Positions 37,288 to 45,922 are shown, counted from the first letter of the stretch. The stretch is 63,765 nt of DNA from CAZMCT01 sp964564785 (GCA_964564785.1 CAZMCT010000006.1:1-63765); one strand, 5' to 3'. Numbers and translations: made by a program. Notes: generated by a model not told the origin, from the sequence alone.

Positions 37288-37594
37288 CGCCCGCAACGGA
37301 TAGCAACAACGAAGTGCGGGCAGCGACTTGCGCTGCCGACCAACGGCGGGCCCGGCACGCGGAAATGTCGGTCGGCATCGCGCCGGCCACGCGTCACTGT
37401 CGCTGCGGAAGGACACCCTCGGCCGCAAACCGCCGTCGCGTGCTCCGAGCGCCGTCTTCGTCCGACGCCCCGGCCACGGCGCGATGGCCGGTTCCAGATT
37501 GCTGTCGCCGGCTGGGGAAGCTGAACTCGAACGCAGAAACCGTTGACCACGCGACCCGGCGCCCGGCGCCAAGCCCCCCGTGCCTTCGCGCGAG
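37288..37594. other. convergent intergenic gap
   Basis: 307 nt between glgP and the cyclodeaminase gene, which converge. A 7-bp hairpin GGCAGCG-ACTTG-CGCTGCC at 37319-37337 could act in termination but has no T run on either side. I see no gene. Confidence 0.4.
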
Positions 37595-38155
37595 CTACCC
37601 ACTCAGCCCCTCCAGCTCGCGCCGGAAAACCGCCGCATCCTCCGGCCGGAGCAGCGCCAGGTTCGCCCGCACGTGGGCGGCCGCCGCCCGACGCGCGGCC
37701 GTTGCCAGGTGTCCGGCCGCCTCGGCGTCGCTGTGCAGCAGCCGATTACCGATCCGCCCGAGCTCCTCGAGATCGGTACTCAGGCGGGCGGCCAGCGCGG
37801 CGGTCTGGAGCGGCACCAGCGCGGCCACAGTGGCCGCGTCCGCGAGCTGCTCCGGACGAGCCGGGTCGGCCTTGTCGAGCTTCAGCGCCGCGTCGAGCAC
37901 TTCATAAGCGGCGGCATCTTCGTCGACCAGGCAGGTGAGCAGGGCCCGGCTGCGTTCGAGCCGGGTGGCGATGGCGCGGACCTGCGGTTCGACCGCGGCG
38001 TACTTGGGCCGTCCGAGCGTGTACTGGGCGACCATGTGTCCGAGGCCGGCCGCGAGAGCGCCGACGAGTGCGGCCGCGCTGCCGCCGCCGGGGGTGGGGC
38101 TGCGGGCTGCGAGGCGTGCGAGGAAATCCTCGATCTTGAGCTGGGCGAGCGGCAT
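37595..38155 (-). CDS. formiminotetrahydrofolate cyclodeaminase family protein
   Basis: 186 residues, all helical. The N-terminus FLARLAARSPTPGGGSAAALVGALAAGLGHMVAQYTLGR is the FTCD_C/FchA signature (PTPGGGSAAA). The enzyme turns 5-formimino-THF to methenyl-THF with release of ammonia. Here it is a stand-alone domain with no formiminotransferase attached, as in clostridial FchA. The length is slightly shorter than the usual 200-210. GGAGG lies five bases before the ATG. It is divergent from tadA with a 70-nt gap. Some family members have other roles, so folate specificity is probable, not certain. Confidence 0.85.
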   Translation of the reverse strand: MPLAQLKIEDFLARLAARSPTPGGGSAAALVGALAAGLGHMVAQYTLGRPKYAAVEPQVRAIATRLERSRALLTCLVDEDAAAYEVLDAALKLDKADPARPEQLADAATVAALVPLQTAALAARLSTDLEELGRIGNRLLHSDAEAAGHLATAARRAAAAHVRANLALLRPEDAAVFRRELEGLSG

Positions 38156-38225
38156 GGCTGCCTCCGAGCGAGAGCTCCGGGCCGTGACCGTGCGGCACGG
38201 ATTCTACCGCAGTACACTGGAGTGT

Positions 38226-38705
38226 ATGGCGGCCCGCACGCCCGTAGATCTGGACTGCCGCTACATGGAGGAGGCCCTCCGTCTGGCCGAGCGGGCACTC
38301 GAAAGCGACGACGTGCCCGTGGGGGCGCTGGTCGTCCACGAGGGGCGCGTCATCGGCCGGGGGTTCAATCAGCGCGAAAAGCTCCGCGACCCGACGGCTC
38401 ACGCCGAGATGCTGGCCCTCACCGCGGCGGCCGAGTACCTCGGCCAATGGCGGCTCGACGATTGCGTGCTGTACGTAACTCTCGAACCGTGCACGATGTG
38501 TGCGGGGGCGATGGTGTTGGCCCGCCTGCCGCGGCTGGTGTACGGGGCCGCCGACCCGAAAGCGGGGGCCTGTGGGTCGCTGTTCGACATCACGCGGGAC
38601 CCGCGGCTGAACCACTGTGTCGAGACGGTGGGCGGCGTGCTGGCCGAGCCGGCGAGCGCGCTCTTGCGCGCGTTTTTCCGACGCCGCCGGGACCTCCGCG
38701 ACTGA
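38226..38705 (+). CDS. tadA: tRNA-specific adenosine deaminase
   Basis: 159 residues, cytidine-deaminase fold. The zinc site is HAEMLAL (His plus catalytic Glu) and PCTMCAGAM (two Cys). DPRLNH and the C-terminal LRAFFRRRR are typical of TadA, which makes inosine at position 34 of tRNA-Arg(ACG). The start ATG follows GGAG by only three bases; another ATG 13 codons later (MEEALRLAERA) is possible and would match the shorter family members. It is divergent from the cyclodeaminase gene. Confidence 0.92.
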   Translation: MAARTPVDLDCRYMEEALRLAERALESDDVPVGALVVHEGRVIGRGFNQREKLRDPTAHAEMLALTAAAEYLGQWRLDDCVLYVTLEPCTMCAGAMVLARLPRLVYGAADPKAGACGSLFDITRDPRLNHCVETVGGVLAEPASALLRAFFRRRRDLRD

Positions 38706-39241
38706 GGACGTGCGCCGCGTCGAAAGCCGACCCGAGCGATCGCGCCGAGCAGCGCAGGGGGGCTGGTGCTTGCCGGGCCGCGCCGCTTTCGCGCACGAAG
38801 CGGCCCAGATCGAGCAAGTGCCTGCGACGCTGAAGGGGGCGCCTGCGTCGGTCGGGCCGTCGCCGGCGTTTGTTGCGAAAGATCCCTCTGCGCTGGCCGG
38901 CTTGCCGCTCCACGTTTTTGGGGCCTCACGTGCCTACGCTCGACTTTCGCACCGATCAGCCCGCTGAGAACGGGGGCTGACTCCACGCGAGCCCACCTTC
39001 ACCAGTTGCGCGGCCAGCCACCCCCGCCGGCGCGGCCGCAAGCTCGGCAACGCAGCCTGCCGGCCGTTTGACACCCGGCCGCCGATCGCTTTTCATGCAC
39101 GTCCGGGCCGGCGGGTGCGCCCGCGGGCGGCACCGGGTCCGGCCGGTGTGTTCGGCCGCGCGGTTCGCGAGAATCGCGGGTCGTTCCGACGCGCCCCAGG
39201 CGCTGCGCTGCGGCGACCCCTCTGCACCGAAGGAGGTACAC
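38706..39241. other. gene-free stretch upstream of the thiolase-like gene
   Basis: 536 GC-rich nt. The last 175 carry a candidate promoter (39068-39096). Open frames exist but none has a family resemblance or a good start. I see nothing else. Confidence 0.45.
39068..39096 (+). promoter_or_regulatory. candidate sigma-70 promoter of the thiolase/DUF35 pair
   Basis: TTGACA at 39068-39073, a 17-nt spacer and TTTCAT at 39091-39096 (four of six -10 bases). It lies about 145 nt before the GTG start, leaving a long untranslated leader. Confidence 0.5.
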
Positions 39242-40612
39242 GTGATCCGTTTCGGCCCCGGTAATCTCCGGATCCCCAGGTTCGAAAAGCCGGTGTACGT
39301 GGTCGCCGGCGGCCTGACCGATTACCGCAAGCGCTACCCGGAAAAGAACACCTGCGAGCTGTGCATGGATGCGCTGCGGATGGCAGTCGAGGAAAACGAC
39401 CTGAAGGTCGAGCCCGAGCAGTTCCGCCGCATGGTGAACTGGGTGGTGTACTCGCAGTTCGCCGACCACTTCGGCGATCAGCTCCTCGCGGCCGCGAAGG
39501 TCCACGACTACCTGGGCTTCGACCCGCTGGGCAACATCGAGGTGAAGACCGGGGGGGCGACCGGGGGCTCGAGCGTGCTGGCCGCGGCCCAGGCGGTCGC
39601 CAGCGGCTACGCGGACTGCGTGCCGGTCGTGGGCTGGGAGCGGATGGACGAAGTCAGCACCAAGGTTGGCAACTCCTACATCGCCTCGGCCGCCTGCAAG
39701 GACTTTGAGAGCGAGTTGGGCTGGATGTACGCGGCGTACTACGCCCTCATGGCCCAGCGCTACCAATACGAGAACAACGTCCCGCACGAAACGCTGGCGA
39801 AGATCGCGGTCAAGAACCACTTATACGCGTACTACTCGCCGTTCGCGCAGAACCCCGGCAAGTACACCGTCGAAGACATCCTCAACAATGAGATCGTCTC
39901 TGACCCGCTGACGTTCCTGGAGTGCTGCGTGATGAGCGTCGGGGCGGCCGTGCTGATCCTGTGCGACGAGAAGGTCGCCTACCAGCTTAGCGACCAACCG
40001 ATCCGGCTCAAGGCCATCTGCGGAGGCTCGCACACACTGCGCACCGCCGACCGGCGGCACATGCCGATCCTGCTGCTGCCGAACGAGACCGGGGCTACGT
40101 ACAAGGACTATTTCGGCAAGAAGCGGCAGGACTGGCCGGGATTCAGCTCGTTCCTGGCGTCGCGCATGGCGGCGTACCTGGCGTACCACATGGCCGGGAT
40201 CAAGGACCCGGTCGAAGATTTCGACGTCCTCGAGACACACGACGCCTTCACGATCAGCGACGTGCAGACGTACGAGGACATCGGGCTGCGGCCGTATGGG
40301 CGCGGACGCGAGTTCATCGAGTCCGGCGAGGCATACTACGAGGGCAAGCTGCCGACCAATCTCTCCGGCGGCCTGATCGGCACGATGCACGCGGTCGGGG
40401 CGACGGGCATCTTTCAAATGGTCGAGGTGCTGTGGCAGCTTCAGGGCAAGTACGACAAGTTCCACGGCGACCCGCAGATGTGGACCCGCTACGGGAAGAC
40501 TAAGCCCGCAGACTGGAAGAGCCTGCAAGTGAAGAACCCCAAGCGCGGCTGCGCGATCAGCCACGCAGGCACCGGCAGCCATGTGACGTGCGCTATTCTG
40601 GAGAAGCCGTAA
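39242..40612 (+). CDS. thiolase-like protein without the nucleophilic cysteine
   Basis: 456 residues. The fold is that of SCP2-type thiolases. Residues 101-135 align with the usual V-E-N-A-C-A-S-G-G-S active-site helix, but read VKTGGATGGS: the nucleophilic Cys position is Gly105. The other catalytic elements remain: HDAF (His333) and MHAVGATG (His383, in place of GHPxGATG). Cys437 in RGCAISHAG lies near the normal C-terminal loop. The GTG start has a near-perfect AAGGAGGT four bases upstream. The DUF35 partner gene follows after 187 nt. Such pairs form complexes in archaeal and bacterial acyl-CoA chemistry. Without the Cys it cannot follow the classical acyl-enzyme mechanism; it may be a decarboxylase, a scaffold, or use another residue. 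Confidence 0.8.
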   Translation: MIRFGPGNLRIPRFEKPVYVVAGGLTDYRKRYPEKNTCELCMDALRMAVEENDLKVEPEQFRRMVNWVVYSQFADHFGDQLLAAAKVHDYLGFDPLGNIEVKTGGATGGSSVLAAAQAVASGYADCVPVVGWERMDEVSTKVGNSYIASAACKDFESELGWMYAAYYALMAQRYQYENNVPHETLAKIAVKNHLYAYYSPFAQNPGKYTVEDILNNEIVSDPLTFLECCVMSVGAAVLILCDEKVAYQLSDQPIRLKAICGGSHTLRTADRRHMPILLLPNETGATYKDYFGKKRQDWPGFSSFLASRMAAYLAYHMAGIKDPVEDFDVLETHDAFTISDVQTYEDIGLRPYGRGREFIESGEAYYEGKLPTNLSGGLIGTMHAVGATGIFQMVEVLWQLQGKYDKFHGDPQMWTRYGKTKPADWKSLQVKNPKRGCAISHAGTGSHVTCAILEKP

Positions 40613-40799
40613 GCTTCGCTGGCTGAAAAGGTAACCACGGATCGAGGTGACCGAGTGTCGCCCCCTTCGACGAACGGCGGTTTCCCACGGCTGCCGGCGC
40701 CGACGCGCTCCGCCTTGTCCCTTGGTTACCACGTCACGTTGCTACGTGATCAGACTTCTCTTCGTCCCCGCTGGACGCATTTGAACGAGGACCGCTGAC

Positions 40800-41273
40800 A
40801 TGTCGATCGCCTGGCCGACCCGAGTGGCGGAAGTGCTCAACCAGGAGCCGCTCGTCATCAAGAACGACAAGTTCTGGCATCACATCCACACCTACGGCGG
40901 CTGGGGCCGCTTCTTCAAGGGCCTCCAGCAGCAGAAGATCCTCGCCACGCGCTGCACCAACCCCAAGTGCGGGGAGAAGCGCCTCTGGCTGCCGCCGCGC
41001 ACCGGCTGCGTCGACTGCTGGCACCCGACTGAATGGGTCGAGGCCCCGCAACAGGGCACCATCTACACGTTCTCGACCGTGACCTACCCCGGCGAGCTGT
41101 TCCGCCTCCCGCCCGGCACGCCGCTCATCAGCATCGAGCTCGAGGGTGTCTGCACCAAGCTCATGAGCTGGCTGAAGGAGGGCAAGCCCGCGTTCGGTAT
41201 GAAGGTCAAGGCCGTCTTCAACACCGAGCGGCCGACGAATACGATCCTCGACCTCGCCTGGGTGCCGGCCTAG
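40800..41273 (+). CDS. DUF35 zinc-ribbon/OB-fold acyl-CoA-binding protein
   Basis: 157 residues. An N-terminal helical hairpin (KFWHHIHTYGGWGRFFKGLQQQKI) is followed by a rubredoxin-like zinc ribbon, CTNPKC and CVDC, and an OB-fold with GTIYTFSTVTYPGELF and PGTPLISIELEGV. DUF35 proteins channel acyl-CoA substrates and bridge thiolase with a partner enzyme in archaeal HMG-CoA synthesis and in bacterial ketothiolase pairs. It follows the thiolase-like gene, so the two proteins probably form a complex. No third partner (HMG-CoA synthase) is present nearby. Confidence 0.88.
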   Translation: MSIAWPTRVAEVLNQEPLVIKNDKFWHHIHTYGGWGRFFKGLQQQKILATRCTNPKCGEKRLWLPPRTGCVDCWHPTEWVEAPQQGTIYTFSTVTYPGELFRLPPGTPLISIELEGVCTKLMSWLKEGKPAFGMKVKAVFNTERPTNTILDLAWVPA

Positions 41274-41835
41274 ACAGCGCGCCGGCTGCGCGCGCCGCGC
41301 TGAACGTATGACAGCGGCCGCCCAGTCCGCCCTCCGCTGCGCCGGCGTCGCGCCGCGGCCGCCGATGCCGGCGGTCGACACGGTGTCCCGCTAAAGCGTG
41401 TCCCCCCCGCGACCGGCATTGTGACCGGCTCCCGGCCCCTGTCGCCCGGCCATCATCGCCGGCCACTCGGCTGTTGGGCGCGATCCTGGTGACCACAGCG
41501 GCGGATCGGACACGCCGCGGCGACCTGATCACCGGCACACGGGCCACTCGCCGCTTGCCCGTGGCCACCATGACCGCTGGCGGCACGTCGCTCCGACGGC
41601 TGCGTGAACGTCGGCTGACCGATCCGCTGCGGGGAATCTCCCGCGCCAAGACGCCATAACTGCCTGTTGAAAAGCAGACAGGTACCGCAGGACTGGCTGT
41701 TAGCGCTAACGCAGTGGTGAGTCCGCGCCGAGACAGCCCACTTTTTTCAACAGGCGGATAAACGCGCGGTGCCCGATTTCGCAAACGTCGACCTGTCCCG
41801 CGTCCCGACGGCCGCCCTTGCACAACGGTTCAGCC
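41274..41835. other. gene-free stretch with repeat copy C
   Basis: 562 nt between DUF35 and the HD-GYP gene. It contains the best-preserved hairpin repeat (41662-41755). The remainder shows no gene. A promoter for the HD-GYP pair must lie here or within the repeat, but I cannot name boxes. Confidence 0.5.
41662..41755. repeat. dispersed hairpin repeat, copy C, with 12-bp terminal inverted repeats
   Basis: 94 nt bounded by GCCTGTTGAAAA on the left and its exact reverse complement TTTTCAACAGGC on the right. Inside, GGCTGT and ACAGCC can pair and TTAGCGCTAA is a palindrome, so the whole element can fold into one long hairpin. Its blocks (ACCGCAGGACTGGCTG, GCTAACGCAGTGGTGAGT, CGCGCCGAGACAGCCCA) match copies A and B. 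It codes for nothing, so if mobile it would need a transposase acting from elsewhere. Confidence 0.7.
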
Positions 41836-43038
41836 ATGAGGTGCACCCGCGCGGATGAAGTCGCCACGCCGAACGGTCGATCTTTCCAGCGGCGAGTATC
41901 TTTGCGCGCTCCTGGATGCTTTGGGGGGTCTTCTTTGAGAACCCGCACTCGACAATTCCAGGCCATGCTGCTGGCGCAGTTGCTGTGCGTGGGGATCGGA
42001 CTGTACATGCACGACCGACTGCTCCGGCCCACCGATCCGGCCGGCTCGCCCGCGAACTCCGGCGCAATGCTGAGCAAGTCGACGCTGCCTGCATTAGCGG
42101 TCGCCTTCCTGTGGACCAACGCCCTGCTCACCCTCAGCACCTACCTTGTCTCGCGGCGGACCGACGACGCCCTCGAACGTGAACAGGCCCGTTCGGCCAA
42201 CGAGCGGCTGCGGCAGACGCAAGCTCTTGTCCGAACCAGAGATGCGGTCATCTTTGCCCTGGCCAAACTGGCCGGCTTCCGCGACCACGAGACCGGCGGC
42301 CATCTCGAACGAATCTCGGACTACGCGACCCTGCTGGCCGCAGCCCTGCGGCACCAGCCCGGCTACCGCCAGCAGGTCACGCCCGCGTTCGTCCGCCTGA
42401 TCGGACTCTGCTCGGTGCTGCACGACATCGGCAAGGTCGGAATCGAGGACAGCGTGCTGCGCAAGCCCGGCCCGCTCAGCGACGTCGAGCGGCGGTGCAT
42501 GCAGCGCCACACCGTGCTGGCCGGCCGCTGCCTGACGGAAATCGCCCAGCGCTTGGGGAACTCGAGCTTTCTGCACATGGCGGCCGACATCGCCCTGTGC
42601 CACCACGAACGCTGGGACGGGCAGGGCTACCCCCACGGCCTCAAGGGCACGGCGATCCCCCTGGCGGCCCGCATCGTCTCGATCGTCGACACGTACGACG
42701 CGCTGTCGATGCCGCGCGTCTACGAGGCGCCCATCGCGCACGCGGAATGCGTCGCGGTCATCCGCGCCGAGGCCGGAAAGCAGTTTGACCCCGAGCTGGT
42801 CGAGGTGTGGCTCACGCTCGAAGCCAAGTTCCGCGCCATCGCCGATCAGCACATCAAAGCGCTCGCCCCGAACGCACTCGACTCACCGGCCAGCGCGACG
42901 CCGGCTGCCGAGTCGCTCGGCGCCACGCTCGAGGCCGAAGCCGAGGAAACCGAGTCGGAAATCAGTCCCCCGGCCGGCGGATCGCCGGTCCCCGGACCCG
43001 TCACCGTTGAGGGCAGGCCATGGAAATGCGATCGATAG
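41836..43038 (+). CDS. membrane HD-GYP domain phosphodiesterase
   Basis: About 400 residues. Two membrane helices near the N-terminus (FQAMLLAQLLCVGIGLYM and TLPALAVAFLWTNALLTLSTYLV), then a short coiled coil and an HD-GYP domain: HETGGHLERISDYA, LCSVLHDIGKVGI (HD pair), MQRHTVLAG, LCHHERWDGQGYPHGL (HHE and GYP) and VDTYDALS. All metal ligands and GYP are present, so it should hydrolyse cyclic di-GMP. The C-terminal 60 residues are acidic and disordered. The start is uncertain: the ATG at 41836 is used, but a TTG about 100 nt later, closer to the first helix, is possible. It overlaps the next HD gene by 19 nt. Confidence 0.88.
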   Translation: MRCTRADEVATPNGRSFQRRVSLRAPGCFGGSSLRTRTRQFQAMLLAQLLCVGIGLYMHDRLLRPTDPAGSPANSGAMLSKSTLPALAVAFLWTNALLTLSTYLVSRRTDDALEREQARSANERLRQTQALVRTRDAVIFALAKLAGFRDHETGGHLERISDYATLLAAALRHQPGYRQQVTPAFVRLIGLCSVLHDIGKVGIEDSVLRKPGPLSDVERRCMQRHTVLAGRCLTEIAQRLGNSSFLHMAADIALCHHERWDGQGYPHGLKGTAIPLAARIVSIVDTYDALSMPRVYEAPIAHAECVAVIRAEAGKQFDPELVEVWLTLEAKFRAIADQHIKALAPNALDSPASATPAAESLGATLEAEAEETESEISPPAGGSPVPGPVTVEGRPWKCDR

Positions 43039-43967
43039 AAGACCGCCACTTCTTCGAAGGGATGATGATCGCGATCAGCCTGGCGACGGCGGTGCTGTTC
43101 GCGTGCATGGGGCCGTTCAAGATGGTGGCCCTCAACCTGTTCTACCTGCCCATCGTTCTGAGCGGGTACTTTCTCGGACGGTCGCACGCCGGGGTGCTCG
43201 CGCTGCTGTGCGTCTTGACGATTACGATCGTGTCCTTCATGACCCCGACGGGTTTTGCGGGCTACGACAGTACGATTGTCATCAGCCTGGCCCTGACCAT
43301 CTGGGGCGCGGTGCTGGGGCTGACCGCGATCCTGGTCGGCACGCTGTGCGACGCGCGCTCGGCCACCGTGCGCGAACTGCACGGAGCCTACGTGGGTGTC
43401 GTCGAGGTCCTGGCACGCTATCTCCAGGCCGGACACCCCCGCATCAAGACCCGCTCGGTGCGGATCGCCGAGCTCAGCCAGCTCATCGCCGAGGAGCTGG
43501 GCATCTCACAGAAGCATGTGGATGACATCCGCGTGGCCGCCCTCCTGCACGAACTCGGGAACGTCGAGGTCACCACCCAGGTGATCAACCGCGCCTTCGA
43601 CCGCCTCGAGGGCGGGCCGGCCCGGCACACCTTCCTCGGCACCGAGCTGGTCCAGTCGCTGGGGTCGGTCCTCGAGGGCGCGCTGCCGCTGCTGGCCGAG
43701 CAGGACGAGTCGCTCGCCGACGGCCCGCATGAGGGGGCGGTCGCCACGGGCGGATCAACGCGCGGCGCGCGGATCATCCGGGTCGCGCGGCTCTTCGACG
43801 ACCTCACGCACGATGCCGTGGGGCAGCCGCTGGAGGTCGCCGAGAAAGCCCTCCGCCAGCTCCGGGCCGAGCAGCCGCCGGGCGCAGATGACGAGGTGCT
43901 CGACGCCCTCGAGCGCGTCGTGAGTCGCCGGACCCGCTTCGTTGCCGCGGAACCCGTCCCCGTGTAA
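43020..43967 (+). CDS. membrane protein with degenerate HD-GYP domain
   Basis: 315 residues. Three to four membrane helices in the first 110 residues (MMIAISLATAVLFACM, FYLPIVLSGYFLG, GVLALLCVLTITIVSF, STIVISLALTIWGAVLG). The cytoplasmic half follows the HD-GYP plan (VEVLARYLQAG, IKTRSVRIAELSQLIAEELG, DDIRVAALLHELGN, HTFLGTELVQSL) but the HD pair is His177-Glu178 and the HHE and GYP motifs are gone. It probably does not hydrolyse cyclic di-GMP. The start overlaps the intact HD-GYP gene, so the two are translationally linked and the degenerate one may regulate or sense for it. Confidence 0.82.
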   Translation: MEMRSIEDRHFFEGMMIAISLATAVLFACMGPFKMVALNLFYLPIVLSGYFLGRSHAGVLALLCVLTITIVSFMTPTGFAGYDSTIVISLALTIWGAVLGLTAILVGTLCDARSATVRELHGAYVGVVEVLARYLQAGHPRIKTRSVRIAELSQLIAEELGISQKHVDDIRVAALLHELGNVEVTTQVINRAFDRLEGGPARHTFLGTELVQSLGSVLEGALPLLAEQDESLADGPHEGAVATGGSTRGARIIRVARLFDDLTHDAVGQPLEVAEKALRQLRAEQPPGADDEVLDALERVVSRRTRFVAAEPVPV

Positions 43968-43997
43968 GACCCGCAGGCCGCCGCCCGCGCACCAGCC

Positions 43998-45038
43998 CTA
44001 GAACACCCCCGTCCGGTCGGCAATCAATGCCGGCAGCGAGGTGAGCCAGGCGTACGTCTCCGGCGTGGCCCGCAGCCCGAGCCGCTCGACGCACGGCAGC
44101 GCGAAGAAGTCATACGGTACGTACGGCCCGAAAGAGAGCAGCCCGCACGTCACATCCGCGAACTGCACCAGCAGCCGGTGCACCGCCAGCGGCGCGCCGT
44201 CCTCCGGGGTCTGGTGATGGTCACCGATGACCGCCGGCAACGGGTCCGGTAAGCGCCAGGCTTCGGCCAGACGCTGCCCCAGCCGTTCATGCCACTCATA
44301 CGACAGCCGATCGTACACCCCGCGCGGCACGCCCCCCGCCCCCCGCTTCACGCGCTCGTGCAGCACCCGCAGAATGGCCAGTTCCCCCAGGTCGTGCAGC
44401 AGTCCCACCAGAAACGCCTCGCCCGCCCGCACGCCGTGCCGACGACCCAACTCGCTCACCACCACCGCCGACACCAAAGACCGCTGCCACAGTTCTTCGC
44501 CCAACGACCGCACGTGCCCGCCGACGCGAATTGCCATTCCCTTCAGCGTCATCGCCAGCAGGATCGATCGCACCGTCTCGCGCCCCAACCGCGTGAACGC
44601 CGTCTCGAGCTGGTTCACCTGGAACAACCGGGCGTACGCGGCGGAGTTCACCACGCGCAGAATCTCCGAGGCGATCGCCTGGTCCTCGCCGACAAGCTGG
44701 GCCAGTTTCTGATACTCCACGTTCTCGTCTTGTAGCAGCACCAGCCCCCGCTGCGCCACCCCGGGAATCACCGGTAGATTCACCTCGCCTGATTCAAACA
44801 CGGCGCGCAGCGCTTCGTAGAGCGCCTCATCCGCCGCAGTATGGGCCACCGGGGCCGGTCGCTCCCGCACGGCGAGCCCACGCGGGACCCACCAGCCGGG
44901 CTCCGCCGCCTCGTCCAGCTCGATCTCTTCCGTTTCCCGCGGTGCCGCAAGCACGGCCGTGCTGGCGGCGCCGTACTCGCGCCCCTCTCCGGGCGGACCC
45001 ATCCCCAACGCGCGCCGCAGCCACACGACAATTGACAT
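43998..45038 (-). CDS. HDOD domain signalling protein
   Basis: 346 residues. Residues about 95-300 form an HDOD domain: LPVIPGVAQRGLVLLQDENVEYQKLAQLVGEDQAIASEILRVVNSA, AFTRLGRETVRSILLAM and FLVGLLHDLGELAI. HDOD proteins are non-catalytic relatives of HD domains used in signalling and motility control. The N-terminal 70 residues hold a short basic segment then a Pro/Glu-rich stretch. The ATG at 45038 (MSIVVWLRRALG) has GGGAGG four bases upstream. It is convergent with the HD-GYP pair and divergent from PilZ, within a cluster of cyclic di-GMP-related genes. Confidence 0.9.
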   Translation of the reverse strand: MSIVVWLRRALGMGPPGEGREYGAASTAVLAAPRETEEIELDEAAEPGWWVPRGLAVRERPAPVAHTAADEALYEALRAVFESGEVNLPVIPGVAQRGLVLLQDENVEYQKLAQLVGEDQAIASEILRVVNSAAYARLFQVNQLETAFTRLGRETVRSILLAMTLKGMAIRVGGHVRSLGEELWQRSLVSAVVVSELGRRHGVRAGEAFLVGLLHDLGELAILRVLHERVKRGAGGVPRGVYDRLSYEWHERLGQRLAEAWRLPDPLPAVIGDHHQTPEDGAPLAVHRLLVQFADVTCGLLSFGPYVPYDFFALPCVERLGLRATPETYAWLTSLPALIADRTGVF

Positions 45039-45358
45039 AGGGCCTCCCGCCCGGCCCCGAACCCGAGGCGACGGCGGATAATACACCGTTCTGTTGCGTC
45101 TCACGGCGGACGGATGTTGACCGTAGCCGTGTGCCCGCCCCCGACATTTCTTCGGCCGAATCGTGCGTGCCGGTTTTGTCGGACCCGCGAAATGCCGGCT
45201 GTCCCCGGGAATTCACCGGTTTTTCACTCTACCCACCGTTGAAGCGGTCGATATTGACGACAGACCGGGGGGACTCATCCCCAGGTCAAGAATCCAGGCC
45301 AACTGCGGGGGCAGTGGTCACGTGCTCCCTGGGATGTGGAAGCTTGGGGAGGACGGAC
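45039..45358. other. divergent intergenic region, HDOD / PilZ
   Basis: 320 nt that should contain promoters for both genes. A minus-strand TATTAT (45083-45078) could be the -10 for the HDOD gene but no -35 partner is evident. Several T-rich and G-run patches occur in the PilZ leader. No gene is supported. Confidence 0.4.
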
Positions 45359-45790
45359 ATGGCGCCGGGCCAGAGGCATTTCAACGGGCCGCAACCGTCA
45401 GATGAAGCGGATGATCTGAACCTGGGCACCGAAGCGCCTACGCTGGCCGCCCTGATCGAGGTTCTCCGGCGGCAGCCCCCGCCCCGCGGCGGCTCGCGCC
45501 TGCGGCAGCACGAGCGCATCCGCTGCGCGGTGCCGTCGACGGTGTTCATTGACACTCCGGGCACGACCGCGCCGCCGCTGAAGGTGATCACCGACGACGT
45601 GTCGGCCGGCGGGTTCGCGTTTGTCTGCGAGCGGCACCTGGCGATCGGCACGCCGATCCGCATCCAGTTCGGTGCGCTGGAAAGCCCGCCCTTGCAGGCG
45701 GTCGTGCGGCACTGCACGTCGATCGACGGGGTGCGCCACCGCGTCGGGGCCCGGTTGATCGAGCCGATCCAATCCCCCAAGTCATCCTAA
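45359..45790 (+). CDS. PilZ domain protein
   Basis: 143 residues. The PilZ domain fills residues about 50-140, with the two cyclic di-GMP-binding motifs: RQHER (RxxxR) and DVSAGG (DxSxxG), followed by GTPIRIQF and VGARLIEP strands. It is probably a cyclic di-GMP receptor. The first 50 residues are polar and disordered. The ATG at 45359 has GGGGAGG six bases upstream. Its neighbours are an HDOD protein and an HD-GYP pair, so the patch may form one signalling module. Confidence 0.9.
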   Translation: MAPGQRHFNGPQPSDEADDLNLGTEAPTLAALIEVLRRQPPPRGGSRLRQHERIRCAVPSTVFIDTPGTTAPPLKVITDDVSAGGFAFVCERHLAIGTPIRIQFGALESPPLQAVVRHCTSIDGVRHRVGARLIEPIQSPKSS

Positions 45791-45820
45791 AAGCGCCTAA
45801 GAAAACCCATTGGGGGGAGC

Positions 45821-45854
45821 GACCTCTGGTCGGTCAGGTGACAGGCCAGAGGTC
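45821..45854. terminator. hairpin between convergent PilZ and fusA genes
   Basis: GACCTCTGG and CCAGAGGTC form a perfect 9-bp stem around a 16-nt loop, midway between two convergent stops. There is no clean T run on either side, so it may be a bidirectional or weak terminator. Confidence 0.4.
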
Positions 45855-45922
45855 GGTCATGAAGGGTTTTGATAGCTGCTCCCTGCGGCGGCCGCGCGGG
45901 GCGGCGTCCTGAGGCCCTGCCG

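Noticed and set aside
35733..37907. A 724-codon frame overlapping glgP on the same strand
   Set aside because: It is an out-of-frame reading of glgP; the glgP frame has all family motifs.
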